Both the position numbers and the translations under genes were made by a program. From Microbispora sp. H11081 (GTDB taxonomy: Bacteria > Actinomycetota > Actinomycetes > Streptosporangiales > Streptosporangiaceae), in contig NZ_JABBWV010000012.1 in assembly GCF_012999535.1 (NCBI RefSeq), positions 124,001-188,000 of the forward strand: 64,000 nucleotides of DNA, read 5' to 3'. Positions 47,011 through 57,989 of the stretch are shown here, piece by piece (the stretch's first letter is position 1; every line of letters begins with the position of its first letter). The notes under the pieces are model-generated. The model did no database searches and had not been told where the DNA came from. It saw only the letters and a program-made list of their open reading frames with translations.

Positions 47011-47092
47011 CGCCTACCCCCTTCGTCGGGTTCCGTCTCCACTGTGGTCCACGAAGCGGCTGCCCTCCGCGCGCGGAAGTCATCGTTCCTGA

Positions 47093-47103
47093 GGACCAAA
47101 GTC
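47093..47103. promoter_or_regulatory. DosR-box-like core upstream of pflB
   Basis: GGACCAAAGTC, an imperfect dyad matching the central part of DosR boxes, 83 nt upstream of the pflB start. Confidence 0.4.
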
Positions 47104-47116
47104 ATGCGGCGAGTGA

Positions 47117-48238
47117 TCAGGCGGGCTTCGACAGCAGTGCGCTGATCCGGCCCATCAGCCCGGGCAGGTCGGCGTCCGGCACGGGATTCAGCTGCCAGTC
47201 GGCCAGCTGCAGGGACGCCTCGACCACGGCCTTCGCCCGTGCGTGGCGGCGGTCCATGAACGCGTCGAACAGCGACCGGTCGAGCCGGTCGGCGGCGAGC
47301 AGCAACTCGGCCAGGACGGCGGCGTCCTCCAGGCACTGGGCCGCGCCCTGGGCGATGGTGGGCGGGCAGGCGTGCGCGGCGTCGCCGATCAGGACGACCC
47401 TGCCGCGGTTCCACGGGCGGTCCACCAGCAGGGACTCGAACCACGTGTAGTTGATGCGCTCGGGGTCGGTGATGTCCTCGCGGATCTCCTCCCACGGCCC
47501 GCCGTACCCCTCGGCGAGTGCCCGCATGTGCGCGACCCTGTCGCCGACCGCGTCGCGCGGGCGAGCCTTCTCCACCAGGTAGGCGTACATGGTGTCCGGG
47601 CCGGTCGGGCAGTATCCGGCGATGTAGCAGGGGCCGCCGTAGACGAGGTCGGTGCGCTCGATCCCGGCCGGGCGGCGCGTGTGGACGCGCCAGATGCCCA
47701 TGCCGGTCGGCCTCGGGGCGTCGTCGATCCCGATCAGCGCGCGCACCGCAGAGCGGATGCCGTCCGCGCCCACCACCAGGTCGTAGGTGCCGGTGGTGCC
47801 GTCGGAGAGACGCGCGACGACGGCGTCGCCGGTGTCGGTCAGGGCCTCGGCGGTCACCCCGAACCTGGTCCGCGCCCCGGCCGCGCCCACGGCGTCGGCG
47901 AGGGCGGCGGCCAGTTCGGGCCGGTTGATGCCAAGCGTGGCGGGCAGGTCGGGGCCGCCGGTCCGGGGGCCGGGGAGCTCCGCGAGCAACGTGCCGTCCG
48001 GGGCGCGCAGCCCGAGCGAGTCGAACGCGAATCCGGCGGCGGCGACGCGGTCCCAGACGCCGAGGTCGCGCAGCACCCGCAGCGCGTTGCCCTGCAGGGT
48101 GATGCCCGACCCGAGCGTGGTGACCGCGGGCTGGATCTCCGCGATGTCCACGGTGACCCCGCCGCGGGCGAGCAGGATGGCCAGGGCCGATCCGGCGGTG
48201 CCGCCGCCGACGATGAGGACGTTGTCTACTGCTGGCAT
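47117..48238 (-). CDS. FAD-dependent aromatic monooxygenase
   Basis: Class A flavoprotein monooxygenase of 373 residues. The N-terminal dinucleotide fold is VLIVGGGTAGSALAILLARGG, the DG-type motif is DLVVGADGIRSAVR and the C-terminal FAD ribityl motif is VVLIGDAAHACPPTIAQGA. Such enzymes hydroxylate phenols, salicylate-like acids or antibiotics such as rifampicin or tetracycline. The sequence does not settle which. It is transcribed away from a region with a strong inverted repeat (48361-48400), so a repressor probably controls it. Confidence 0.9.
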   Translation of the reverse strand: MPAVDNVLIVGGGTAGSALAILLARGGVTVDIAEIQPAVTTLGSGITLQGNALRVLRDLGVWDRVAAAGFAFDSLGLRAPDGTLLAELPGPRTGGPDLPATLGINRPELAAALADAVGAAGARTRFGVTAEALTDTGDAVVARLSDGTTGTYDLVVGADGIRSAVRALIGIDDAPRPTGMGIWRVHTRRPAGIERTDLVYGGPCYIAGYCPTGPDTMYAYLVEKARPRDAVGDRVAHMRALAEGYGGPWEEIREDITDPERINYTWFESLLVDRPWNRGRVVLIGDAAHACPPTIAQGAAQCLEDAAVLAELLLAADRLDRSLFDAFMDRRHARAKAVVEASLQLADWQLNPVPDADLPGLMGRISALLSKPA

Positions 48239-48564
48239 GGAGAACTCACTTGAGGGGGAGGGGTTGACGGGAGGAGCCGGCCGGGGCCGCCGGCCGGCAC
48301 GAGGTCGCGGGGCAGCGACTCGACGGTTCGCGAGGCGTACGCCACCAGCCGCGCCATATCGAAGATCATAACCTTGGCGATCACATTTCGCATGATCTTC
48401 TTGTCAAGCCGGAGCGTGAGACGAAGCCGGCCGTCCCCGCCGGTCCCGTCGCGGGCGGACGCGCCCGCGGAGTCTGCCGTGAGGCCCCTCCGCCTCTGGC
48501 GCCATATGGTCCGGTGGAGGACCGCCTCCGGGGGACCGTAGGGCCGGGTCCTACAATTCCGCAG
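48239..48564. other. 326-bp divergent region between monooxygenase and cupin genes
   Basis: No gene is supported. It holds the monooxygenase promoter with its inverted repeat (48361-48407) and the cupin -10 element (48552-48557). The remaining sequence shows a G/C-rich stretch near 48280 and nothing else I can assign. Confidence 0.5.
48361..48407 (-). promoter_or_regulatory. promoter and inverted-repeat operator of the monooxygenase
   Basis: A perfect 9-bp inverted repeat GAAGATCAT (48361-48369) / ATGATCTTC (48392-48400) with 22-nt spacing. On the minus strand a consensus -35 TTGACA (48407-48402), 16 nt, then TGTGAT (48385-48380). The -10 lies between the arms, a clear repressor layout. Confidence 0.6.
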
Positions 48565-48565
48565 G
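48552..48565 (+). promoter_or_regulatory. -10 element giving a leaderless cupin mRNA
   Basis: TACAAT (48552-48557) ends 7 nt before GTG 48565, placing the transcription start on the start codon. No Shine-Dalgarno sequence and no good -35 are visible. Confidence 0.5.
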
Positions 48566-48933
48566 TGGAAGACGACAAATCGTTCACCGTCACCCCGCGC
48601 GTAGTGCGCGCGGCGGCCCTGGCCGACGCCGATCTCGATCCGGCTCCGCTCGACCCCGCCCAGGTGGTGTCCGGAGCTCCGGAGGTCCGGCATCTCGAGG
48701 TGGCGTCGGGCGCCGACCTGGCGGTGGGCGTCTGGCAGCACGGGCCGGGGGTGAGCACCGACACCGAGGCGGACGAGGTCTTCGTCGTGCTGGGCGGCAG
48801 AGCGACGATCGCGGTCGAGGGCGGCCCGGTGCTCGACGTCGGCCCGGGGGACGTCGTCCTGATGCCCGGCGGCGCGCGCACCGTGTGGACGGTGCACGAG
48901 ACGCTCCGCAAGGTGTACGCCGTGCGGCCCTGA
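48565..48933 (+). CDS. cupin-domain protein
   Basis: A 122-residue single-domain cupin. The region DTEADEVFVVLGGRATIAVEG corresponds to cupin motif 1 and DVGPGDVVLMPGGARTVWTVHE to motif 2, though the usual HxH of motif 1 is replaced by TEADE. So metal binding may be altered, as in the (S)-ureidoglycine aminohydrolase-like/DUF861 cupins with WTVHETLRKVY endings. GTG 48565 begins the conserved part and lies at the predicted transcript start. Function is unknown; it is divergent from the FAD monooxygenase. Confidence 0.82.
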   Translation: MEDDKSFTVTPRVVRAAALADADLDPAPLDPAQVVSGAPEVRHLEVASGADLAVGVWQHGPGVSTDTEADEVFVVLGGRATIAVEGGPVLDVGPGDVVLMPGGARTVWTVHETLRKVYAVRP

Positions 48934-49011
48934 CCGCCGGCCGTCCCCGCCGGCAGTTCCTCGACGGCATCGGGGAGCCGGGGCGGGCACGCGCCCGCCC
49001 CGGCGGCCGGA

Positions 49012-51141
49012 TCAGCGGGCCGGCTTCAGCACGATCTCTGCACTGCCGGACAGGGCGGGCAGCTCGTCCGCGCCCGGGTCCGTGTAGGTGGCGTTGAAGA
49101 CACCGGAGAGGTTGTCGGTCGCCGGGTCGTGGCCCGACGGCACGGTGGTGGTGATGCTGCCGGTGCATCCGCTCGCGGTCGTCTGCGGGTGCCCGTGGCT
49201 GTCGTGGCCGAGGATGTAGGTCACCCGGACACGGCTGCAGTCGACCGGCTGGTCGTCGGTCACCTTGACCTCGAACTGCACGACGTCGCCGAAGCGGAAC
49301 TCCTGCCCGTCGACCGGTGTGACGAACTCGACGATCGGCGCCTGGTTGCCGACCACGACCTCGACCTCGGCCGTGGCCGAGCGTCCCCGCTGGGGGCCGC
49401 CCACGTCGGTCACCTTCAGCGTCGCGCGGTGGACGCCGTTCTCCGTGTAGGTGAAGGTGGGGTTCGCCTCACGCGAGTCCACCTTGCCGTCGGCGTCGAA
49501 GTCCCACGCGTACTTGAGCCGGTCGCCGTCCGCGTCCACCGTGCCCTCGCTGGAGAACGCGACCGTGAGCGGCGCCGTGCCGTTCGTCTTGTCCACCGAC
49601 GCCTTCGGCGACGGCGAGTGGTTGCCGTTCTCCCCGATGTAGTCGATGCGGGCGAGCTGGGCGTCGGGGTTCTCGTTGAAGTAGCCGTCGCCGTACTCCA
49701 GGACGTAGAGCGCGCCGTCCGGGCCGAACTCCATGTCCATCGCGTTGTCGAAGACGAACGACGGCAGGACGGACTCGATCTGCGAGAGCCTGCCGTCCTC
49801 GCCCAGGCGCATGCCCTTCACCCAGTCACGCGACCACTCGTACAGCAGCGGTATGCCGTCGTAGTACTCCGGCCACGCCACCGGGCTGCGGCCGTGTGTC
49901 GCCTTCTTGTCGTAGTGGTAGACGGGGCCGCCCATCGGGGAGATGCCGCCCGTGCCGAGCTCGGGGAACTGGGCGGACAGGCCGTAGGTGTACCACACGT
50001 CCGGCTGCTCGACCGGGGGCAGCTCGCTCAGGCCGGTGTTGTGCCGCGAGTCGTTCACCGGCGCCGCGCAGTCGAAGGGCGCGCCGGAGGTGGAGGTGGC
50101 GAAGTCGTAGTCGTTGTACGGCAGCTGGGCGGTGGCGCAGTACGGCCAGCCGTGGTTGCCCGGCTTGTTGATGACCGTCCACTTGCCGGTCCCGGACGGC
50201 CCGCGGTTGGGGTTGGCCTGCCGTGCGTCGGGCGAGTAGTCGCCGACGTACAGGTCGCCGTTCTCCTTGTTGATCTCGATGCGGAACGGGTTGCGCAGCC
50301 CCATCGCGTAGATCTCGGGCCGGGTCTTCGGGGTGCCCGGCGCGAACAGGTTGCCCTCGGGGATCGTGTAGCCGCCGCCGTTCTTGGGCTTGATGCGCAG
50401 GATCTTGCCGCGCAGGTCGTTGGTGTTGCCCGAGGTGCGCCGGGCGTCGTACGCCGGGTTACGGCCCGGCCGGTCGTCGATCGGCGCGTAGCCGCCGGAG
50501 GCGAACGGGTTGGTGTCGTCGCCGGTGGACAGGTAGAGGTTCCCCTCGGCGTCGAAGACGATGTCGCCGCCGACGTGGCAGCAGATGCCGCGGTCGACCG
50601 GGACGTCGAGGATCTGCTGCTCGCTCGCCGGGTCGATCTGGCCCTTCTTGAACTCGAAGCGGGACAGCCGGATCGCGCCGCTGAAGCGCTCCCAGTCGGC
50701 CTCGGTGCCCTCGTTCGGTGCGTCGCCCTCGTTCACGTTGGGCGTCGCGGGGTCGTCGACGGGGGTGTCCAGCGGCGGCGAGTAGTACAGGTAGACCCAG
50801 TTGTTGCCCTTGCCGAACTTCGGGTCGAGCGCGATGCTCTGCAGGCCCTCCTCGTCGTGCTGGTACACGTCGATGGCGCCGGCCTTCGTGTTGAGGCCGG
50901 TCGCCGGGTCGTGCAGCCAGATGGTGCCGGCGCGGGTGGTGTGCAGAACCCTGCCGTCCGGAAGGACGGCGAGGTCCATGGGCTCACCGGGAGTGTCGTT
51001 CAGAGTCACCTTCTGGAAGGCGGACTCCGGGGGCGCCTGGGTTTCCTGCGCCGTCGCCACCGACGGCGTCGTCAGGAGCCCCGTCATGACGGCGGCGGCG
51101 GCCGCCGCCATCAGCTTGGTCCTCTTGGAGGTACTGTTCAC
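49012..51141 (-). CDS. secreted PQQ-type sugar dehydrogenase with PKD domain
   Basis: Extracellular protein of 709 residues. Signal peptide about 1-31. The six-bladed propeller of the sorbosone/glucose dehydrogenase family spans about 40-500, with PMDLAVLPDGRVLHTTRAGTIW, GICCHVGGDIVFDAEGNLYLSTGDD and YAMGLRNPFR. A PKD domain (about 505-600, AWDFDADGKVDSREANPTFTYTENG) and a further beta-domain follow. Such proteins may oxidise sugars released from polysaccharides, using PQQ if available. GTG 51141 follows GGAGAAG. A long upstream region contains GAAAnTTTC-like operators (51535-51565), shared with secreted hydrolase genes. Confidence 0.88.
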   Translation of the reverse strand: MNSTSKRTKLMAAAAAAVMTGLLTTPSVATAQETQAPPESAFQKVTLNDTPGEPMDLAVLPDGRVLHTTRAGTIWLHDPATGLNTKAGAIDVYQHDEEGLQSIALDPKFGKGNNWVYLYYSPPLDTPVDDPATPNVNEGDAPNEGTEADWERFSGAIRLSRFEFKKGQIDPASEQQILDVPVDRGICCHVGGDIVFDAEGNLYLSTGDDTNPFASGGYAPIDDRPGRNPAYDARRTSGNTNDLRGKILRIKPKNGGGYTIPEGNLFAPGTPKTRPEIYAMGLRNPFRIEINKENGDLYVGDYSPDARQANPNRGPSGTGKWTVINKPGNHGWPYCATAQLPYNDYDFATSTSGAPFDCAAPVNDSRHNTGLSELPPVEQPDVWYTYGLSAQFPELGTGGISPMGGPVYHYDKKATHGRSPVAWPEYYDGIPLLYEWSRDWVKGMRLGEDGRLSQIESVLPSFVFDNAMDMEFGPDGALYVLEYGDGYFNENPDAQLARIDYIGENGNHSPSPKASVDKTNGTAPLTVAFSSEGTVDADGDRLKYAWDFDADGKVDSREANPTFTYTENGVHRATLKVTDVGGPQRGRSATAEVEVVVGNQAPIVEFVTPVDGQEFRFGDVVQFEVKVTDDQPVDCSRVRVTYILGHDSHGHPQTTASGCTGSITTTVPSGHDPATDNLSGVFNATYTDPGADELPALSGSAEIVLKPAR

Positions 51142-51534
51142 GTGATGCTTCTCCTTGGCCGGAGGGCGTCAGATGGGTGGCCGGGCCGCCACCCGCGCCG
51201 CGGCAACGGCAGGGAAGCGTGGCGGTCCGGCCGCTCGTTTCCGGGGAGATGCGCCCACGCCGAAGCGGCGAGGTAAGGGCCATGGAGGTCGCACTCGGAA
51301 GTGGTCGCCAGGGCTGGCCGCACGCATCGTCCCTTGGTGAGGACGCGTGCGCCGAACGCGTCGTGGTCGAACACTGGTCGAACACTGGACAGAAGGCTGC
51401 CTGGCTACGCCGGCGTGCCACCGCCGTCGAGCGTGAGACGCCCACATTGTTACGACGGTGCTACCGGGCGGTCAATAGCGCGCGATGACTTCCCAGGTCG
51501 ACGGTCCGAGCCGGCGACGGACGTACGGGACGGT
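51142..51534. other. long leader region of the PQQ-type dehydrogenase gene
   Basis: About 390 bp with no supported gene, lying between the promoter elements near 51590 and the dehydrogenase start. A tandem 11-bp repeat TGGTCGAACAC occurs at 51364-51385. I see no clear riboswitch or attenuator structure. Confidence 0.4.
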
Positions 51535-51622
51535 GGAAGTTTCGTGCGGGAAAGTACCGACTTTCGTTGACAACTGGCGTAAGTTCGATCTAGCGTCGCA
51601 AAACATACAGTCAAGTTGACAG
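51535..51622. promoter_or_regulatory. promoter cluster with GAAAnTTTC-type operators
   Basis: GGAAGTTTC (51535-51543) and the dyad GAAAGT-accg-ACTTTC (51550-51565) lie beside promoter-like elements on both strands. On the minus strand TTGACT (51615-51610), 17 nt, TAGATC (51592-51587) points at the dehydrogenase, placing the operators just after its start site. On the plus strand TTGACA (51567-51572), 18 nt, TAGCGT (51591-51596). A small perfect palindrome GTCAA-g-TTGAC sits at 51611-51621. Confidence 0.5.
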
Positions 51623-51795
51623 AAGTCGTACCCATTCCCGAATGGCTCGTCACGCCGAGTAGTCGATCTTGGCGCGTCGTCCGGGGGTGTACGCCCGGTC
51701 GCCCGCCCGCCGTCGCGCCGAGACGGGGGAAGTGCGAGTGCCACCCGGGCGGCACGCCTCCGGACGACGCGACCAGCCCTGCCGTCCGGTGCGGG

Positions 51796-52506
51796 TCATT
51801 CTCCGTCGGGCCGGAAGGGAACGCGCACGCGGCCCTCGGTGCGCATGAGCTCGAACATCTCGCGGATCGACGCGGAGTCGTTGAGGTGCGGGAACGGGAC
51901 GTCCGTGGGAGTGGCGACCCCGAGGAACGCGCACAGGGGCCCCCACCCCTCGCGCACGTCGAAGACCAGGAGCCGTTCCGAGGGCAGGGCGGACCGCACT
52001 TCGCCGACGTGCCGATGGTAGGCCGCGACCGCCCGCTCCTCCTCCGGCGGTCGAACGGGGGGCCACTTCTCCCCGAAGACCGACCCGCTGATGCGCTCGA
52101 AGATCGGCCGCAGGGTCGTCATCGCGGCGACGACGGGGCGGACGGCCTCCGGCGTCTCGTCCTCCCGCATCGGTCCCCGTGCGCTGAGCATGCTCAGCAC
52201 GCGGAAGCTGGCGTACCAGCTGTGCGGATCGCGGACCGTGAGCACGACCTTGGCGTGCGGGTAGGCCTCCGCCAGTTCCCGCCAGAAGAAGCTGGCGGGC
52301 CAGTCCACGCAGGACCGGAAGCCCTTGAAGACCTCGTCCCAGTCGACGGGCCCGCCGGAGCCGGCGGACTGCCATCGCCCGGCCAGTTCGGGATGGAGCA
52401 TGACCTCGAAGGTGTGGAAGCACGGCCCGAAGCCGAGCCGTTCCAGGGCCGTCTTCGTGGACGTCGTCCCGGTGCGCGGAAGTCCCGCGCCGATGACCTC
52501 CAGCAT
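51796..52506 (-). CDS. sulfotransferase-family protein
   Basis: PAPS-dependent sulfotransferase-like protein of 236 residues. The 5'-phosphosulfate loop is VIGAGLPRTGTTST at the N-terminus, and the 3'-phosphate region is KVVLTVRDPHSWYASF. LVFDVREGWGPLCAFLGV matches the later core. This compact type is widespread in fungi and actinobacteria, where acceptors are unknown. ATG 52506 follows GAGGAG. It is divergent from CE1-GH10-CBM2 but is unlikely to share its function. Confidence 0.85.
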   Translation of the reverse strand: MLEVIGAGLPRTGTTSTKTALERLGFGPCFHTFEVMLHPELAGRWQSAGSGGPVDWDEVFKGFRSCVDWPASFFWRELAEAYPHAKVVLTVRDPHSWYASFRVLSMLSARGPMREDETPEAVRPVVAAMTTLRPIFERISGSVFGEKWPPVRPPEEERAVAAYHRHVGEVRSALPSERLLVFDVREGWGPLCAFLGVATPTDVPFPHLNDSASIREMFELMRTEGRVRVPFRPDGE

Positions 52507-55347
<2,841 letters not shown>

Positions 55348-55390
55348 CCGGAGACACCCAATGACGCGTTCCTGACCAGGAGGAACGCCA

Positions 55391-55420
55391 CGGGCACCCC
55401 CACCACCGTGGGGGTGCCCG
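55391..55420 (+). terminator. xylanase terminator hairpin
   Basis: CGGGCACCCCCA (55391-55402) pairs perfectly with TGGGGGTGCCCG (55409-55420) around a 6-nt loop, 43 nt after the stop. Confidence 0.75.
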
Positions 55421-55424
55421 ATCC

Positions 55425-56405
55425 AGCAGCTCGTCGCGCGCGGTCGCGGCGGAACAGCTCGCCGCCGTCCGGAGCGTCCAGACGGACCCGGAAGTTGGAA
55501 TGCCGCAGGTAACGGCCCGGACAGTTGCGCGACTCCAGCGAGTAGCAGGTCGGCTGGGCCAGACCCCGCCGTACGACGAAAGTCGCGTGCGACCTCAGCA
55601 GGGCGTCGCTCCCGGCGGTGACCACGTCGGTGCGGGCCGGACTGTTCTGGTGCCGCAGGTAGCGATCGGTGAACCCCGGCGTGGTGACCCGGAACGAGCG
55701 GGCCTGGTCGAGCGGCAGGTCGGCGCCGCTGCGCCACAGCGGGACGGTCACCGCCCACGTCGTGTCGGCGGCGAAGCTCGCGGCGGCGTCCCAGGGATTG
55801 GCGCCGCCCTGCTTCGCGACGTAGACGCATCTGCAACGGCGCGCCGTCGCGGAAGTCGGCGCCGGGCACGTCGATGCACTTGTCGTTGAGGCTGCTGATC
55901 AGCGCGCTGGTGCCGCCGCCGCCCGTGGTGGTGAGGCTCAGGCCGTACGCGCCGAGGTGACGCCCTGGGCCTGGTCCCCGGAGATGTAGGCGCCGCCCGA
56001 GTCGCCCCCTCGGCGCAGGCGCTGGTCTGGGTGACCCCGTAGACCAGTCGAGCCGGAGTAGTTCACGGTCACGTTCTTGGCCTGGACGACCCCGCAGCGC
56101 CGGCCGGTGGTGCGCCCGGAGCGGCAGATCGACGCCCCGACCGGGGCCTTCTGCGAGCCGGCCACCGAGACGGTGCCGCCGCAGTAGTCAGCACGTTGCC
56201 GTTGATGACGTACTGGTCGCCGCCCCGCAGGTCGTACACGAGGCGGGGAGCCGGGGTGACGGCGATCCGTGTCGAGGAGGCGTCGGGGTCGACGTACCAG
56301 CCGTAGACGCCGGTGCCGGCCGTGCCTGCGGCCCGGTCGAGCGCCGCCTTGACGGTGTCGAGTTGCCTGTCGCTGCGCCTCACGGAGAGGGAATACTGGA
56401 GGTCC
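55425..56405 (-). pseudogene. decayed S1 (streptogrisin-like) protease with CBM remnants
   Basis: Read on the minus strand, separate frames give pieces in the right order. First a protease prodomain tail (GVYGWYVDPDASSTRIAV, GGDQYVINGN), then the C-terminal half of an alpha-lytic/streptogrisin protease (AGSQKAPVGASICRSG, GGDSGGAYISGDQAQGVTS). Next come AYGLSLTT, a ricin-like start (NDKCIDVPGADF) and an AbfB/CBM42-like region (PGFTDRYLRHQNS, RYLRHSNF). The segment with catalytic His and Asp is missing after INGN. VYGVTQTSACAE is readable only in a shifted frame between two intact parts, showing compensating indels. The 5' end is cut off at the kinase gene. Confidence 0.82.
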
Positions 56406-56431
56406 GTACGCGCCCTCACCCCCGGAGCGTC

Positions 56432-57982
56432 ATGCCGCAGCCGCTGGAGCCGAGCGATCCCGCACGCCTGGGCTCCTGTCGGATCACCGGCAGGATCGGT
56501 GCGGGAGGGCAGGGCGTCGTCTACCTCGGCGAGTCGGAGTCCGGCGAACCCGTCGCCGTCAAGCTCTTCCACACGCGGCTCGGCCAGGACGCCGCGGCCC
56601 GCGCCGACTTCACCCGCGAGGCGGAGCTCGCCCGGCGGGTCGCCCGGTTCTGCACGGCCCAGGTGCTGGAGTCCGGCATGGACGGCGGCCGTCCGTACAT
56701 CGTGAGCGAGTACGTCCCGGGGCCTTCGCTGAGCCAGGTGGTGGCCACGCGGGGGCCGTTGTCGGGCGGCGCGCTCGAACGGCTCGCCATCGGGACGGCC
56801 ACGGCTCTGGTCGCCCTGCACGACGCCGGGGTCGTCCACCGGGACTTCAAGCCGCAGAACGTGCTGATCGGCCCGGACGGGCCACGGGTCATCGACTTCG
56901 GCATCGCCCGCGCTCTCGCGGGCACGAGCACGGTGACCACCAGCCAGGTCGTCGGCACGCCCGCCTACATGGCGCCCGAGCAACTCGCGGCCGGTGAGCT
57001 CGGCTTCGCCCTCGACGTGTTCGCCTGGGCGTCCACCATCGCGTTCGCCGCCACGGGCCGCGCGCCGTTCGGCGCCGACTCGATCCCCGCCATCATCAAC
57101 AGGATTCTCAACCACGAGCCCGACCTGGAGGGCATCGAGGCGCCGCTGCGCGAGCTGTTGGGGGTCTGCCTCGCCAAGGACCCGGGACGGCGGCCGACCG
57201 CGCGCGAGATCCTCGATCGTCTCGTGCGCCCGCGCCACGATTCGAACGCCACACCGGCCGTCCCGGACGCGCCCGCCGGGCCGCCCGCACCGGCGGTACC
57301 GGTCGCGCCGTCCGGGCCGGCCCCTGTGCCGGGCGGTGGCCGGCGCAGGCGGGTCCGGGCCGCCATCGCCGCCGTGGTCGTGGCCGTGGCGGCCACGGTG
57401 TCCGCCGCCGTCGCGCTGCTGCCATCCGTGCACCTGCCGGCCGCGCGGACCGATGCCTCCGAGACGGAGCGAGCGGCGGCGGCCGGCACGGCACCGGTCG
57501 CCTCCGCGGGCACCGGCGGCGGCTCGTCTCCGTCCGGCGCCCCCGCGTCCACCGCGATGTCGCCTTCCGCGTCGCCCGCCTCCTCACACCGGCCGCGGGT
57601 GAGCCGGTCGACGGCCAGGCCGGATGTCACTCGCCCGGCGAGAACCGTCACCGCACGGCCGACCGTCCGCCGCTCGAAGACGACCGCGCCGGTTCCCGCC
57701 GATTCTCCGGCCGCGAAGCCGCCGAAGCCCTCGCCCACGCCGGCCAGGCGACTCGTGGAGCTGGGCCCCGGGCACTTCACCGAGTACTGCGTGAGCCTGG
57801 GCTGGGAGTGGGTCGAGTACCGGGAGACGCCCACGCCCGGTGCCTACTGCGTCAAGCGGAAGGGCGACACCATGTATCTCACCCAGGGCCGGCGCGACGC
57901 GGGCTGCCGCTGGCGCTTCCACGACCCGCAGGCCTTCCACCGGTTCAAGGGCAAGTCGAACTACTGCTACGGCTACCGCTGA
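56432..57982 (+). CDS. membrane Ser/Thr protein kinase with Cys-containing sensor tail
   Basis: PknB-type kinase of 516 residues. The N-terminal kinase domain has the glycine loop GRIGAGGQGVVY, Lys44 in VAVKLF, catalytic HRDFKPQN (about 136-143), DFG (155-157) and APE (181-183), all intact. A Pro/Ala-rich segment leads to one membrane span (about 308-330). A Ser/Pro/Thr-rich stalk follows outside. The last 65 residues form a compact aromatic domain with four Cys (YCVSLGW, AYCVKRKGD, AGCRWRF, NYCYGYR). No PASTA repeats are seen. It lies between two pseudogenes; GGAG precedes ATG 56432. Confidence 0.9.
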   Translation: MPQPLEPSDPARLGSCRITGRIGAGGQGVVYLGESESGEPVAVKLFHTRLGQDAAARADFTREAELARRVARFCTAQVLESGMDGGRPYIVSEYVPGPSLSQVVATRGPLSGGALERLAIGTATALVALHDAGVVHRDFKPQNVLIGPDGPRVIDFGIARALAGTSTVTTSQVVGTPAYMAPEQLAAGELGFALDVFAWASTIAFAATGRAPFGADSIPAIINRILNHEPDLEGIEAPLRELLGVCLAKDPGRRPTAREILDRLVRPRHDSNATPAVPDAPAGPPAPAVPVAPSGPAPVPGGGRRRRVRAAIAAVVVAVAATVSAAVALLPSVHLPAARTDASETERAAAAGTAPVASAGTGGGSSPSGAPASTAMSPSASPASSHRPRVSRSTARPDVTRPARTVTARPTVRRSKTTAPVPADSPAAKPPKPSPTPARRLVELGPGHFTEYCVSLGWEWVEYRETPTPGAYCVKRKGDTMYLTQGRRDAGCRWRFHDPQAFHRFKGKSNYCYGYR

Positions 57983-57989
57983 CCGGAGA

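Noticed and set aside
47011-47104. A GGAAGT sequence near pflB as a further GAAAnTTTC site.
   Set aside because: Only a half-site is present; the nearby DosR-like core is a better explanation.
44755-47145. A long plus-strand open frame opposite pflB.
   Set aside because: It is a shadow of pflB, which has intact catalytic residues; the antisense product shows no domain.
48226-48990. A minus-strand ORF across the monooxygenase/cupin region.
   Set aside because: It overlaps the operator and the cupin gene in antisense and has no recognisable domain.
51450-51755. A roughly 100-codon minus-strand ORF in the dehydrogenase promoter region.
   Set aside because: No ribosome site or homology, and it overlaps dense promoter and operator elements.
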